Below, piece by piece: positions 45,262 through 55,130 of a stretch of DNA of 64,000 nt (positions are counted from its first letter, which is position 1; each line of letters begins with the position of its first letter). Under the pieces are notes generated by a model that was not told where the DNA came from, made no database searches, and was given only the letters and a program-made list of their open reading frames with translations. This DNA comes from Sulfitobacter sp. S223 (GTDB taxonomy: Bacteria > Pseudomonadota > Alphaproteobacteria > Rhodobacterales > Rhodobacteraceae). A program made the position numbers and the translations under genes. The stretch spans positions 2,790,001 to 2,854,000 of the forward strand of contig NZ_CP083560.1 in the NCBI RefSeq assembly GCF_025143825.1, given 5' to 3'.

Positions 45262-46752
45262 CTACCACCATTTGTCGGGCTTGGCTACAAACCCTGCCGC
45301 GCGCTCAAGCGCATAGGCGGAAGACAGCAGATCGGCTTCTTCCCATGGACGGCCGATCAGTTGCAGACCCAGCGGCAACCCCTGAGCGTTGGTTCCCGTC
45401 GGCACCGAGATCCCGGGAAGACCGGCAAGGTTCACTGTCACGGTGAACACATCGTTGAGGTACATCTGGATCGGGTCCGCATCAATCATCTCACCCAGAC
45501 CGAAGGCCGCCGAAGGGGTGGCCGGTGTCAGGATGCAGTCGATACCGCTGGCGAATACGTCATCAAAGTCTTTCTTGATAAGCGTGCGCACACGACGGGC
45601 GCGGTTGTAATAGGCGTCATAAAAACCGGCGGACAGAACATATGTCCCGACCATCACGCGGCGCTGAACCTCTGGGCCGAAGCCCTCAGCGCGGGTTTTC
45701 TCATACATTTCGGTGATACCGTCGCCTGCATCCAGTTTGGCGCGGTGGCCATAGCGCACGCCGTCATACCGTGCGAGGTTCGAAGAAGCCTCGGCAGGTG
45801 CGATCACGTAATAAGCGGGCAGCGCGTATTTGGTATGCGGCAATGAAATATCGACAATTTCGGCGCCGGCGTCTTTGAGCATTGCCGTGCCGTCATCCCA
45901 AAGCTTCCCGATTTCTTCTGGCATGCCTTCCATGCGATATTCCTTGGGAATACCGATTTTCTTACCGCGCATGTCACCCGTCAATGCCGCCTCGAAGTTC
46001 GGGACCGCCAGATTGGCGCTGGTGCTATCCTTAGGGTCATAGCTGCACATCGCTTCAAGCATGATCGCCGCATCGCGCACGGATTTGGTCATCGGCCCAG
46101 CCTGATCCAGCGAGGAGGCAAAGGCGACAACGCCCCAGCGCGAGCAACGCCCGTACGTTGGTTTGATCCCGACCGTACCGGTAAAGGCCGCAGGCTGGCG
46201 AATGGATCCGCCGGTGTCTGTGCCGGTGGCCGCCAGACATAGATCAGCCGCAACCGCAGCAGCGGACCCACCGGATGAGCCGCCGGGCGTAAGCGCCGTT
46301 TCTTCGTTGCCACGGCGCCACGGGTTGATCGCATTGCCGTAAACAGAAGTCTCGTTGGAAGAGCCCATGGCGAATTCGTCCATGTTGAGCTTACCCAACA
46401 TGACCGCGCCTGCGTCCTGCAAGTTCTGGCTGACAGTAGATTCGTATTCGGGCTTGAACCCTTCAAGGATGCGCGAAGCGGCCTGTGACGGCACACCTTT
46501 CGTACAAAACAAATCTTTGATCCCGATTGGCAGACCGCACATCGCGGGGGCCTCATCGCTGCCTTTCAAGCGCGTGTCAGCCGCTGCTGCACGTTCCAAG
46601 GCCAACTCTGGCGTGTGATGTACAAAGGCGTTCAGCGCGCCTGCGCCCTCGATCGCCTTCAGGCAGGCTTCGGTCAGCTCTTTGGATGTTGTGTCACCCT
46701 TGCGCAGCGCATCGCGGGCGTCTGCCAGCCCGAGTTTGTTCAGATCAGACAT
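45262..46752 (-). CDS. gatA: Glutamyl-tRNA(Gln)/Asp-tRNA(Asn) amidotransferase subunit A
   Basis: 496 residues, amidase signature family. Catalytic triad Lys79 ([10 protein letters not shown]), the cis-Ser in [11 protein letters not shown] near 159 and the nucleophile Ser183 in [11 protein letters not shown]. It releases ammonia from glutamine for amidation of misacylated tRNA. One-base overlap (TAATG) with gatC upstream; gatB is not in this window, as is usual when gatB is elsewhere. Confidence 0.97.
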   Translation of the reverse strand: MSDLNKLGLADARDALRKGDTTSKELTEACLKAIEGAGALNAFVHHTPELALERAAAADTRLKGSDEAPAMCGLPIGIKDLFCTKGVPSQAASRILEGFKPEYESTVSQNLQDAGAVMLGKLNMDEFAMGSSNETSVYGNAINPWRRGNEETALTPGGSSGGSAAAVAADLCLAATGTDTGGSIRQPAAFTGTVGIKPTYGRCSRWGVVAFASSLDQAGPMTKSVRDAAIMLEAMCSYDPKDSTSANLAVPNFEAALTGDMRGKKIGIPKEYRMEGMPEEIGKLWDDGTAMLKDAGAEIVDISLPHTKYALPAYYVIAPAEASSNLARYDGVRYGHRAKLDAGDGITEMYEKTRAEGFGPEVQRRVMVGTYVLSAGFYDAYYNRARRVRTLIKKDFDDVFASGIDCILTPATPSAAFGLGEMIDADPIQMYLNDVFTVTVNLAGLPGISVPTGTNAQGLPLGLQLIGRPWEEADLLSSAYALERAAGFVAKPDKWW

Positions 46753-47039
46753 TATTCCACCACCTTCGGCACAGCAAAAAAGCCCTCGCGCGCGTCGGGC
46801 GCGTTTTTCAATATCGAAGCCTGCATATCGCCGTCAGTCACAACATCAGCGCGGCGGTGCAGGTTTTGCGGAGTGACAGAGGTCATTGGCTCAACACCCT
46901 CAATGTCTACTTCGCCCAATTGCTCGATGAAGCCCAGGATCGTGTTGAACTCTTGTGCCAGCGCTGGCAGCGCTTCGGGTTCGACTTTGATACGGGCCAG
47001 TTTTGCGACGCGCGCGGCGGTGCTTTCATCAATCGACAT
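46752..47039 (-). CDS. gatC: Glutamyl-tRNA(Gln) amidotransferase subunit C
   Basis: 95 residues, the standard GatC length. [22 protein letters not shown] at 10-31 and [18 protein letters not shown] near 50-67 are family-typical; the protein is the belt that joins GatA and GatB. First gene of the gatCA operon, with AGGAAATCCT-like ribosome binding sequence before the ATG. Confidence 0.96.
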   Translation of the reverse strand: MSIDESTAARVAKLARIKVEPEALPALAQEFNTILGFIEQLGEVDIEGVEPMTSVTPQNLHRRADVVTDGDMQASILKNAPDAREGFFAVPKVVE

Positions 47040-47201
47040 AGGATTTCCTCATCTGCTTGTCCGTCCTCTACCGCCCCCGCGCCGCGCAAGCAAGTGACTG
47101 GCAAGCCTTGAGCCCGACCATCGTGCAAATTCACAAGGCCCCCTCGCCTTCGCTGTGCAATCCGTTAGGTTAAGCGCGAATTATAATCACGGAGAGACGC
47201 A

Positions 47202-47900
47202 ATGAACATCATCTGGCTTGGGCACGGCTCCTTTCGCATCGAAATCGAAGACCAGATTATTCTGGTTGATCCCTGGCTGACCGGCAATCCGATGTTATCC
47301 GAAGACCAACATTTGTCAGCTATCAGCGGTGCCACGCATATATTGGTCACTCACGGCCACTTTGATCACATCGCCGATGTTGTAAAAATTTCAAAGGATA
47401 CCGGCGCGCCTGTGTCTGGTATGTATGAACTGGCCCAACACCTGCATGGCCTTGGCGCGGCCGAGGGTGCGGCCTTTAACATGGGCGGCACCACGGGAAT
47501 CGGTGAGGTCGTAACAGCCACCTTGGTGCCAGCATCACATTCATCAGCCGCAGAGGTCGACGGAAAGCCCCAGTACATGGGTAACGAATCCGGCTTCATC
47601 CTGCGGGGCGAAGGGCGCACGATCTATATTTCCGGTGACACCGGCCTGATGTCGGACATGGCGTGGATCGGGGATTACTTCAAACCGGACATCGGGATTA
47701 TTTCCGCCGGCGGCTTCTTCACGATGGATATGCACATGGCGGCCTACGCAGCGCGCACCTATTTCGCTTTCAACGTCGTCATTCCCTGCCATTATCGCAC
47801 ATTCCCTGCGCTGGAACAGAATGCCGAAGCATTGGTGAACGGCGTGTTGCCCGGCACATCGGTGATTGAGCCACAGGTCCTGCACCCGATTTCGCTTTAG
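47202..47900 (+). CDS. UPF0173-type metal-dependent hydrolase
   Basis: 232 residues, beta-lactamase fold. ILVTHGHFDHIADV near 47-60 is the HxHxDH metal site, with YISGDTGLMSDM near 144-155 and IPCHYRTFPALEQ near 198-210 giving the other ligands. This is the YtkL/UPF0173 group, no known substrate. Divergent from gatC across a 162-bp gap; GGAGAG precedes the start. Cytoplasmic. Confidence 0.92.
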   Translation: MNIIWLGHGSFRIEIEDQIILVDPWLTGNPMLSEDQHLSAISGATHILVTHGHFDHIADVVKISKDTGAPVSGMYELAQHLHGLGAAEGAAFNMGGTTGIGEVVTATLVPASHSSAAEVDGKPQYMGNESGFILRGEGRTIYISGDTGLMSDMAWIGDYFKPDIGIISAGGFFTMDMHMAAYAARTYFAFNVVIPCHYRTFPALEQNAEALVNGVLPGTSVIEPQVLHPISL

Positions 47901-47936
47901 CGTCAAAAGACAGGCCGGTTGGTGCTATCGCCTTAG

Positions 47937-48389
47937 CTAGCCCCTTCTGGCGCCAAAGAAATCGCGCAGCAACGCCGCGCTCTCGGTCTCGGCAATGCCT
48001 TCGAAAACTTCTGGCGCATGGTGACATTGCGGGTGCTCGAACACCCGCGCGCCCTGCGCCACGCCACCCGACTTTGGATCCCCCGCACCATAGTATAGCC
48101 GACCTATGCGCGCCGCCGAGATAGCCCCCGCACACATCGGACAAGGTTCCAGAGTCACATAAAGCGCGCACCCCCCAAGCCGTTCAGCCCCCAAATGCGC
48201 ACAGGCTTCACGTATGGCCAGCATTTCTGCATGAGCAGTGGGATCATTGTCTTCACGCGTCCGGTTGCCCGCCCGCGCGATCACATCGCCTTTAGCTGAG
48301 ATAACGACTGCGCCCACAGGAACTTCGCCGCGCGCGGCTGCTGCGCGGGCCTCTTCCAGAGCGATATCCATAAAAGATGTAAATGCCAT
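47937..48389 (-). CDS. tadA: tRNA-specific adenosine deaminase
   Basis: 150 residues. HAEML at 53-57 with the catalytic Glu55 and EPCPMCAGAI at 81-90 with the two zinc Cys residues. It makes inosine at position 34 of tRNA-Arg. The start ATG follows AAGGGGA; the open frame upstream is non-family sequence inside rluB and is rejected. Confidence 0.95.
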   Translation of the reverse strand: MAFTSFMDIALEEARAAAARGEVPVGAVVISAKGDVIARAGNRTREDNDPTAHAEMLAIREACAHLGAERLGGCALYVTLEPCPMCAGAISAARIGRLYYGAGDPKSGGVAQGARVFEHPQCHHAPEVFEGIAETESAALLRDFFGARRG

Positions 48390-48440
48390 TCCCCTTGATG
48401 GCGGCAAAACGCTCTCTTTCGCAAGGGGGGCTGTTGCGCT

Positions 48441-49511
48441 ATGGCTCAACGCATGAATGATACACCAGCCTCCTCCGCCGCAGCGTCCCCTGACGGTGAC
48501 CGCATTGCAAAAGTCCTCTCCCGCGCTGGTATTGCCAGCCGCCGCGAAGCAGAACGTATGATCGAAGCAGGCCGCGTGAGCGTGAATGGCGCTGTGATCA
48601 GCTCTCCTGCGCTGAACGTCACACCAGAAGATCGGGTCACCGTTGACGGCAAGCCCGTCGGCCCTGCCGAGCCCGCGCGCGTTTGGCTGTATCACAAACC
48701 AACAGGGCTGGTGACCACGGACAACGACGAAAAGGGACGCGAGACAATCTATGACGCGCTGCCCGAAGACATGCCGCGCGTGATGAGCATCGGCCGCCTC
48801 GATCTTAACTCCGAAGGGCTGCTGCTGCTGACAAATGATGGCGGCGTGAAGCGCCTGCTTGAACTGCCCTCCACCGGCTGGCTGCGCCGCTACCGTGTCC
48901 GTGTGAACGGGCGACCGACCGAAGAAGTGCTGGAGCCATTGCGCAAGGGCATCATCGCCGACGGCGAGCCGTTTCAGCCGATGGAAGTTGTTCTGGACCG
49001 CCAGAAGGGCGCGAATGCATGGCTTACCGTTGGCCTACGCGAGGGGAAAAACCGCGAAATCAGGCGCGCGATGGATGAAATCGGGCTTAGCGTAAACCGG
49101 CTGATACGTGTCAGCTATGGTCCCTTCCAGCTGGGCGACATCAAGCCGGGTGCCGTCGAAGAGGTACGCCGCAAAGTACTGCGCGATCAGCTTGGACCCG
49201 ATGCGGAATCCCTGCTCGGAGAGCCGCCAGCCGCACCAACTCAGGTCAAGCGTGGGTTCAAACGGCGGGTACCGCATAAGGGCGCCTTTGGCGGACCTGG
49301 CCAGCCAGGCCTGCCCAAACCACTCGAAGAGACCGAAGAGCCACGCGGCAAGCGCGGCAAACCGGCCAAGCCTGCGAAATCTTACCGGCCGACGAAAGCT
49401 GTAAGGGACGCTGCACGAAAAGCCGCTACCGGCCCCGCACCGCGTAAATTCACATCATCCTCACCCAAACCGCGCACACCGGGCGGTCCCAAAGGCCCTA
49501 AACGGGGCTGA
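48441..49511 (+). CDS. rluB: rRNA pseudouridine synthase (RluB/RsuA family)
   Basis: 356 residues. S4 RNA-binding domain at about 20-65 (KVLSRAGIASRREAERMIEAG), catalytic Asp121 in GRLDLNSEGLLLLTND, then REGKNREIRRAMDEIGLSVNRLIR. A long basic Lys/Pro/Gly-rich tail (residues 250-356) is typical of roseobacterial RluB. It probably modifies 23S rRNA. Divergent from tadA with a 51-bp gap. A second ATG four codons in is also possible. Confidence 0.92.
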   Translation: MAQRMNDTPASSAAASPDGDRIAKVLSRAGIASRREAERMIEAGRVSVNGAVISSPALNVTPEDRVTVDGKPVGPAEPARVWLYHKPTGLVTTDNDEKGRETIYDALPEDMPRVMSIGRLDLNSEGLLLLTNDGGVKRLLELPSTGWLRRYRVRVNGRPTEEVLEPLRKGIIADGEPFQPMEVVLDRQKGANAWLTVGLREGKNREIRRAMDEIGLSVNRLIRVSYGPFQLGDIKPGAVEEVRRKVLRDQLGPDAESLLGEPPAAPTQVKRGFKRRVPHKGAFGGPGQPGLPKPLEETEEPRGKRGKPAKPAKSYRPTKAVRDAARKAATGPAPRKFTSSSPKPRTPGGPKGPKRG

Positions 49512-49537
49512 ACACTGACCCGCGTTTTGCCAGCCGT

Positions 49538-49675
49538 TCAGGAACGCATGATGGCATTGGCAGCAAAGACGACGCCTGCCGCAGCGCAAAGACGGGCGAA
49601 ACGCTTGCGCCACAGCTTGGCTGGTTTTGGCGAAGCGACGGGTTTGCGGTTATCTGTCAAACGTCGTTGTTGCAT
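49538..49675 (-). CDS. Possible small basic protein (45 residues)
   Basis: 45 residues: a basic N-terminal half (QQRRLTDNRKP and KLWRKRFARL) followed by a short hydrophobic stretch (CAAAGVVFAANAIM). GAGG lies 9 nt before the ATG. Could be a small single-pass or amphipathic membrane protein. No homologue recognised; conservation would decide. Confidence 0.4.
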   Translation of the reverse strand: MQQRRLTDNRKPVASPKPAKLWRKRFARLCAAAGVVFAANAIMRS

Positions 49676-50100
49676 GGTTAGAACCTCGTTCTCATCTTCA
49701 GTTCAAAGGCTTTTTAACCGTTTCAACTGTTCCGCCGCATGGATTTTCGCGCCTGATTTTCCCCTACACTTTACCTGCGATTCTTGGTCAATTGTGTTAA
49801 CACCGCCGCTAAAGGGACATCTAAATGCCCAATAACTGTTCGCCCACTCACACGAATCGGGTTTTTTCTGCCCAGTATCGCGTCGATTCGCGAATCCGTA
49901 GTCCTTTTGATCGCAGCAATGTGCCTGACTGCACCCTATTCGCCGCCTTGGCGCTGGCGGCTTGGGAAAGGAACGCGTAAATCAGCCCAATGTTAAAGGG
50001 CTGTGAACAAGCGGATAGCCCCGCGGCACTGGAAACCGCGCCCAAGCCTGCTTATGCTATCTTTAGAGACGACCAATTGCCGCTGCATGTCGAGGAATTC
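49676..50100. other. Gap without convincing gene
   Basis: About 425 bp before the XpaC/TelA genes. Short open frames only, no hairpin with a U-run, no tRNA or known RNA seen. It should contain the promoter of the downstream stress-type operon. Confidence 0.5.
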
Positions 50101-50190
50101 ATGGGACCAAAACCCTTTCGCAAAGTCGCTTATGTGGCACTGATCGTCTTGCTCTTCGGCGTCAGCTCCGGCTGGATCGGGGGTATCTGA
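50101..50190 (+). CDS. Possible 29-residue membrane peptide
   Basis: 29 residues, MGPKPFRKVAYVALIVLLFGVSSGWIGGI: a basic head followed by one membrane segment. GAGG is 5 nt before the ATG, and it stops 2 bp before the XpaC-like gene, so translational coupling is likely. The frame is open further up to a TTG, but the SD-supported ATG is the better start. Too short for family assignment. Confidence 0.45.
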   Translation: MGPKPFRKVAYVALIVLLFGVSSGWIGGI

Positions 50191-50192
50191 GC

Positions 50193-51080
50193 ATGGCACA
50201 ACGATATGGCGGCAAATTCAGTCCTGACGGCAGTGGTGTGCAAAACACTGAAAAACCCAGACGCAAGATCGAGGTCGATCCTGCTGGCGGACGGGCCAAC
50301 GTTCTTTTCGTGCCAGCGGTCGTCCTTGTCGCGACCAGTTTTGGCAGTACCAATCCATTCGGTTTTCTGGCGGCCATGTTGGGCGCTGTTTCACTGACGC
50401 TGGCTGCGTGGCTGTTGCGCGGCGGATTGCGTGCCGAAGCAGCCTATCTTTCCCGCAAGGTTGCGCGCCGCCCTGCACTGCCCCGAAAAACACTTGCCGC
50501 TGCCTTCAGCGGCATTGGCACGGCGCTTGCGGTGACGGCTCACCTGAACGCGTTTGATTTGGTGTCACCGGTAATTTATGGCATCGTCGCTGTCGGTTTG
50601 CATCTGGCAGCCTTCGGCTTTGACCCCCTGCGCAACAAGGGTATGGACGGCATCGACACGTTCCAACAGGACCGCGTGGCGCGCGTTGTCGACGAGGCTG
50701 AAAAGCACCTTCTCACCATGAGGGAGACGATTAACCGCGCTGGTGACCGACAGGCGATCGCCCGCCTTGAGGATTTCACGGATACGGCGCGCGACCTAAT
50801 CCGCACCGTTGAGGAAGACCCGCGTGATTTGACGGCAGCGCGCAAGTATCTTGGTGTATATCTACAGGGTGCGCGGGACGCGACGGCCAAATTCGCTGAC
50901 ATCTATTCACGCACCCGCGATACACAGGCCCGTACCGACTATCTGGCGTTGCTGGACGATCTTGAGAAAAACTTTGCCGCCCGCAACCGTAAATCACTGC
51001 TTGAAGATCGCAGTGACCTAACCATTGAAATTGATGTGCTGCGTGAGCGGCTGTCGCGTGAAGGCGTGCGTCTGAAGTGA
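50193..51080 (+). CDS. XpaC-like (5-bromo-4-chloroindolyl phosphate hydrolysis) family protein
   Basis: 295 residues. Three to four hydrophobic stretches at about 28-130 (VLFVPAVVLVAT, AAMLGAVSLTLAAWLLRGG, VSPVIYGIVAVGLHLAAFGF), then a helical cytoplasmic part with RVARVVDEAEKHLLTMRETINRAGDRQAIARL. This is the XpaC family, often directly before telA, where it likely forms part of a membrane-stress or toxic-anion system. Followed by TelA after 36 nt. Confidence 0.82.
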   Translation: MAQRYGGKFSPDGSGVQNTEKPRRKIEVDPAGGRANVLFVPAVVLVATSFGSTNPFGFLAAMLGAVSLTLAAWLLRGGLRAEAAYLSRKVARRPALPRKTLAAAFSGIGTALAVTAHLNAFDLVSPVIYGIVAVGLHLAAFGFDPLRNKGMDGIDTFQQDRVARVVDEAEKHLLTMRETINRAGDRQAIARLEDFTDTARDLIRTVEEDPRDLTAARKYLGVYLQGARDATAKFADIYSRTRDTQARTDYLALLDDLEKNFAARNRKSLLEDRSDLTIEIDVLRERLSREGVRLK

Positions 51081-51116
51081 CCCGCGCCTTAATCACCTGT
51101 CCACAAGGAACCAAAC

Positions 51117-52313
51117 ATGTCTAATACCGTCCGAGAAAAAGCCGCTCAGGATCTTGCCCTGGTCGAAGAAGTGACCGCCGTTGTTCTGCCCGAACCGGCC
51201 GATGCAAACGCTGTCGTCACGCTTGAGCAGGCAGACGCGCCCGTTGGTGCCGAAATCCGTGCCCGCATGGACGAGCTGGACATGGACGACACACAGTCCA
51301 TCATCAGCTTCGGATCTGCCGCTCAGGCCGAACTGCAAGAAATCTCTCAGGCGATGCTGCAAGACGTGCGCAACAAGGACGTCGGCCCCGCAGGCGACAG
51401 CCTGCGCGGCATCGTCACAACCATCCGCGGCTTTGCTGTTTCTGAACTGGATGTGCGCCGCGAGCGTAGCTGGTGGGAAAAGCTGATCGGCCGCGCCGCT
51501 CCCTTCGCGAAGTTCACTGCGAAATTTGAAAAGGTTCAGGGCCAGATCGACAAGATCACAGACAACCTGCTGTCACATGAGCATACGCTGCTGAAAGACA
51601 TCAAATCGCTCGACATGCTGTATGAGAAAACGCTGCAGTTCTACGACGAACTGGCGCTGTATATCGCAGCCGGTGAAGCCAAGCTGGCCGAACTGGACGC
51701 CACTGTTATCCCCGCCAAAGAGGCCGAGGTTGAAGCGGCAGCCGAGGAAGATCAGGTCATGGTCGCACAGCAGTTGCGCGACATGCGCGCTGCACGCGAT
51801 GACCTTGAGCGCCGTGTTCACGACCTCAAGCTTACCCGTCAGGTAACCATGCAGTCGCTGCCTTCCATCCGTCTGGTTCAGGAAAATGACAAGTCGCTTG
51901 TAACCAAGATCAACTCGACCCTCGTGAACACTGTGCCCCTGTGGGAAACCCAGCTGGCACAAGCCGTCACGATCCAACGTTCCTTTGAGGCGGCGACAGC
52001 CGTGCGCGAAGCCAACGACCTTACCAATGAACTGCTGACTTCCAACGCCAAGAACCTGCGCGAGAGCAACAAGGTCATCCGCGAAGAAATGGAACGCGGC
52101 GTGTTCGATATCGAGGCCGTCAAAGCCGCGAACGCCGATCTGATCGGCACCATCGAAGAAAGCCTGCAGATCGCTGATGCCGGTAAGGCCAAACGTGCCG
52201 CCGCCGAAGTCGAACTTAAGGCGATGGAAGCCAAACTGCGCGATACACTTGCAGCCGCCAAGTCCAAGAAGACCGGTCTGGGCGACACTGCTGCTGGCAG
52301 CGTGTCAAGCTGA
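51117..52313 (+). CDS. TelA-like toxic anion resistance protein
   Basis: 398 residues, mostly long helices. The core FGSAAQAELQEISQAMLQDVRNKD (62-85), WWEKLIGRAAPFAKFTAKFEKVQGQID and ALYIAAGEAKLAELD match TelA (PF05816), known from tellurite and antibiotic-stress resistance. Cytoplasmic, probably coiled-coil and membrane associated. It sits between XpaC-like and DUF2927 genes with 2 bp to the next gene. Confidence 0.9.
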   Translation: MSNTVREKAAQDLALVEEVTAVVLPEPADANAVVTLEQADAPVGAEIRARMDELDMDDTQSIISFGSAAQAELQEISQAMLQDVRNKDVGPAGDSLRGIVTTIRGFAVSELDVRRERSWWEKLIGRAAPFAKFTAKFEKVQGQIDKITDNLLSHEHTLLKDIKSLDMLYEKTLQFYDELALYIAAGEAKLAELDATVIPAKEAEVEAAAEEDQVMVAQQLRDMRAARDDLERRVHDLKLTRQVTMQSLPSIRLVQENDKSLVTKINSTLVNTVPLWETQLAQAVTIQRSFEAATAVREANDLTNELLTSNAKNLRESNKVIREEMERGVFDIEAVKAANADLIGTIEESLQIADAGKAKRAAAEVELKAMEAKLRDTLAAAKSKKTGLGDTAAGSVSS

Positions 52314-52315
52314 CC

Positions 52316-53278
52316 ATGACCGGGGCGCGCACAAGAATTGCTGCCGGGCTAGGGCTTTTTGCTTTGGTACTCAGCGCTTGTAGCCAGGTGGCAGTACCGG
52401 TCAGTCCGGTGCTGAAACCTGTTGCGCGCCCCGATATTCCTGCCCCTACGGTCCCGCCAAAGGTTGCACGCCCGACATCTCAGGAAAGTGCGGAACTGCG
52501 TAGTTATCTCTATCAGGTGCAAAACGCACAGCTGGGTCAGGGGCTACTGCGCCGTGACGGCGGCGGCAGTGATACGCCCTTTACCAATACGATGCTTGCC
52601 CGCAATTTTGAGCAGATCGCCTTCTTTAATGAATATGACGGCAATTTCTCCGGTCGTGGCGGGCCAAGCCCGTTGCGCCGCTGGGAAGCACCTGTGCGGA
52701 TGGAGCTGATCTTTGGCGAGGGCGTTCCCCCCTCCCAGCGCAAAAGCGATACCCAGCAGGTGAGCAGCTATGCCGCACGGCTTGGCCGTGTGACAGGTCA
52801 TCCGGTCAGCATGAGCGGCAATCCGAATTTTATTGTGATCATTGCCGGTGAAGATGACCGCGCCGAAGCTTTGGCAGAAGCTGCCGCAAGGGTTTCCGGC
52901 ATTTCAGCGTCAAGCCTGACACCGCTGATCAGTTTGCGCCGTGACACCTATTGCGTCGTAGCAGCCTACGCAGGCGGGCCAGGCGACAATACGTACACCG
53001 CAGCGCTGGCTGTGATCCGCGCAGAGAACCCTAGCCTGCTGCGCCTGTCATGCATCCACGAAGAACTGGCCCAAGGCATGGGGCTGGCCAATGACAGCCC
53101 TACTGCGCGCCCGTCGATCTTTAACGACGACGATGAATTCTCTCTGCTGACGCGACACGACGAATTGCTGCTTCGGATGCTGTATGACCCGCGTCTGCGC
53201 CCCGGCATGAGCGCCGATGAGGCCCGCCCGACCGTGCAGACCATTGCTGCAGAACTCACCTCAGCCGGACCGGTATGA
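52316..53278 (+). CDS. DUF2927 lipoprotein
   Basis: 320 residues. Lipobox LSAC at about 18-21, a Pro-rich linker (PARPDIPAP-like), and then the DUF2927 domain with RRWEAPVRMELIFGEGVPPSQR near 121-142 and LRLSCIHEELAQGMGLANDSP near 242-262. The HEELAQ sequence looks like a zinc-protease HExxxx remnant. Starts 2 bp after telA stop, so co-translated. Envelope protein of unknown role. Confidence 0.85.
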   Translation: MTGARTRIAAGLGLFALVLSACSQVAVPVSPVLKPVARPDIPAPTVPPKVARPTSQESAELRSYLYQVQNAQLGQGLLRRDGGGSDTPFTNTMLARNFEQIAFFNEYDGNFSGRGGPSPLRRWEAPVRMELIFGEGVPPSQRKSDTQQVSSYAARLGRVTGHPVSMSGNPNFIVIIAGEDDRAEALAEAAARVSGISASSLTPLISLRRDTYCVVAAYAGGPGDNTYTAALAVIRAENPSLLRLSCIHEELAQGMGLANDSPTARPSIFNDDDEFSLLTRHDELLLRMLYDPRLRPGMSADEARPTVQTIAAELTSAGPV

Positions 53279-53386
53279 TCCGGTACTCTGGCCGAATTCC
53301 CCCGCAGCGCCCCCCGAACAAGCTGTTTCTTGATATGCGGCTGACGGGCGCTTAGGCTACTTACAAACAACCCCGAAGGACACTCC

Positions 53387-54493
53387 ATGGGCATTTTTGA
53401 TTTTCTCTCCGGCCAGTTCATCGACGTCATTCACTGGACCGATGATACCCGCGATACCATGGTCTGGCGTTTTGAGCGCGAAGGCCACGAGATCAAATAC
53501 GGTGCCAAGCTTACCGTGCGCGAAGGGCAAGCGGCTGTTTTCATTCACGAAGGCCAGCTGGCGGATGTCTTTACCCCCGGTCTTTATATGCTTGAAACCA
53601 ACAACATGCCGATCCTGACCAGTCTCCAGCACTGGGATCACGGCTTTAAGTCTCCGTTCAAGTCAGAGATTTACTTCGTCAATACGACCCGCTTCAACGA
53701 TCTGAAATGGGGAACGAAAAACCCTGTGATTGTGCGTGATCCTGAATTCGGCCCCGTTCGTCTGCGCGCCTTTGGAACGTACAGCGTGCGCGTGGCCGAT
53801 CCCGCCGTATTCCTGCGCGAGATCGTCGGAACGGACGGCGAATTCACGATGGACGAAATTTCTTATCAGATTCGCAACATCATCGTTCAGGAGTTTTCCC
53901 GCACAATTGCACGCGCAAACATCCCTGTGCTGGACATGGCAGCAAATGGCCGTGAGCTGGGCAAACTGGTTGGTAAGGAAATCGCCGGACAGCTTGCCGA
54001 ATATGGCCTCGCCTTGCCAGAACTTTACGTCGAGAATGTTTCCCTTCCCCCCGCTGTCGAAGACGTCCTGGATAAACGTTCTTCCATGGGCGTGATCGGC
54101 AATCTTGATCAATACATCCAGTTTCAGGCCGCAGAAGGGCTGGGCCAGGAGGGCGCTGGTGCTGCCGCCATTCAAGCAGGTGTCGGTGCCGGCCTTGGTA
54201 TGCAAATCGGCGCACAAGCAGCGGCAGGCGGCCCATGGGGCGCGCAACCTGTTGCCCGCAGCGCACCCGTGCAGCCGCCTCAAGCGGTTGAGCATGTGTG
54301 GCACATCGCTGAAGGTGGCAAAACGACTGGTCCTTTCTCCAAGGCATCGCTTGGACGCATGGTGACTGAGGGAACTTTTACGCGTGAAACCTATGTCTGG
54401 ACCGCGGGACAAGACGGCTGGAAAATCGCAGAAGACGTGATGGAGTTGGCGCAACTCTTTACCGTCATGCCGCCGCCGCCCCCCACAGCCTGA
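53387..54493 (+). CDS. SPFH-domain protein with C-terminal GYF_2 domain
   Basis: 368 residues. MGIFDFLSGQFIDVIHWTDDT opens the YdjI-like (virion-core) SPFH family, SPFH fold to about 220, then an Ala/Gly-rich helix-poor linker (245-295) and a GYF_2/DUF4339 domain with VWHIAEGGKTTGPFSK and TYVWTAGQDGWKIAED. Such proteins scaffold membrane-stress complexes, often with zinc-ribbon partners. Nine nt before the RidA gene. Confidence 0.88.
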   Translation: MGIFDFLSGQFIDVIHWTDDTRDTMVWRFEREGHEIKYGAKLTVREGQAAVFIHEGQLADVFTPGLYMLETNNMPILTSLQHWDHGFKSPFKSEIYFVNTTRFNDLKWGTKNPVIVRDPEFGPVRLRAFGTYSVRVADPAVFLREIVGTDGEFTMDEISYQIRNIIVQEFSRTIARANIPVLDMAANGRELGKLVGKEIAGQLAEYGLALPELYVENVSLPPAVEDVLDKRSSMGVIGNLDQYIQFQAAEGLGQEGAGAAAIQAGVGAGLGMQIGAQAAAGGPWGAQPVARSAPVQPPQAVEHVWHIAEGGKTTGPFSKASLGRMVTEGTFTRETYVWTAGQDGWKIAEDVMELAQLFTVMPPPPPTA

Positions 54494-54502
54494 ACAACCG
54501 CT

Positions 54503-54898
54503 GTGCGAGACGTCATATTCCCACCAGCCCTCGCAAAAGCCGTATCTGAAAGTGGATTTTCGCCCGCCGTCCGTGCGGGCGATTTCCTGTTCCTGACAGG
54601 TGCGACAGGCACAGACGCCAATGGGAACATGCCAGCGGATGCCGCGACCCAGACCCGCAATGCGCTGGCGAAGGTGCTGGAAATTCTGGCGGCTGCCGAC
54701 ACACCCGCGCAGGCAATTGTCGAAGTGACCAGCTATCACATCGCCATCACATCACACTTTGATACCATCGATCCCATCCTTCGCGATATGCTGGGCGTTC
54801 CTTTGCCCGCGTGGACGGCTGTTGAGGTGGCGGGCTTGCGACGCGCCGGTGCTGTGATCGAGCTTCGGGTGGTCGCCCACGTACCGCAGTCCGTTTGA
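54503..54898 (+). CDS. RidA family protein
   Basis: 131 residues starting at GTG. FSPAVRAGDFLFLTGATGTDANGNMP near 19-44 and MLGVPLPAWTAVEVAGLRRAGAVIELRVVAHV near 95-126 (with the conserved Arg of the ligand site) give the YjgF/RidA fold. It hydrolyses reactive enamine/imine intermediates. Placed inside the stress cluster; start 9 nt after the SPFH gene stop. Why it is here is unclear. Confidence 0.88.
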   Translation: MRDVIFPPALAKAVSESGFSPAVRAGDFLFLTGATGTDANGNMPADAATQTRNALAKVLEILAAADTPAQAIVEVTSYHIAITSHFDTIDPILRDMLGVPLPAWTAVEVAGLRRAGAVIELRVVAHVPQSV

Positions 54899-55130
54899 AA
54901 CACACGCCCCATTCCATGCGGAATGCCCGTTAATGGCGTAGTGGCAAAAACCAAATAGATTTTGATCCGAATTTCCGTTGCAAAATTCGAAGCTTATTCC
55001 CCATCAACCTATTATCAGCCTTCGCATCACGACAGCAAATCTGCTACACCGCAATCTTGAGCCCCCTCTTGACGCTCCGCGCGGCAAGGCCAATGTTAGG
55101 GGGAAACATTCCAGCGCCAAAGGCCCGCCC

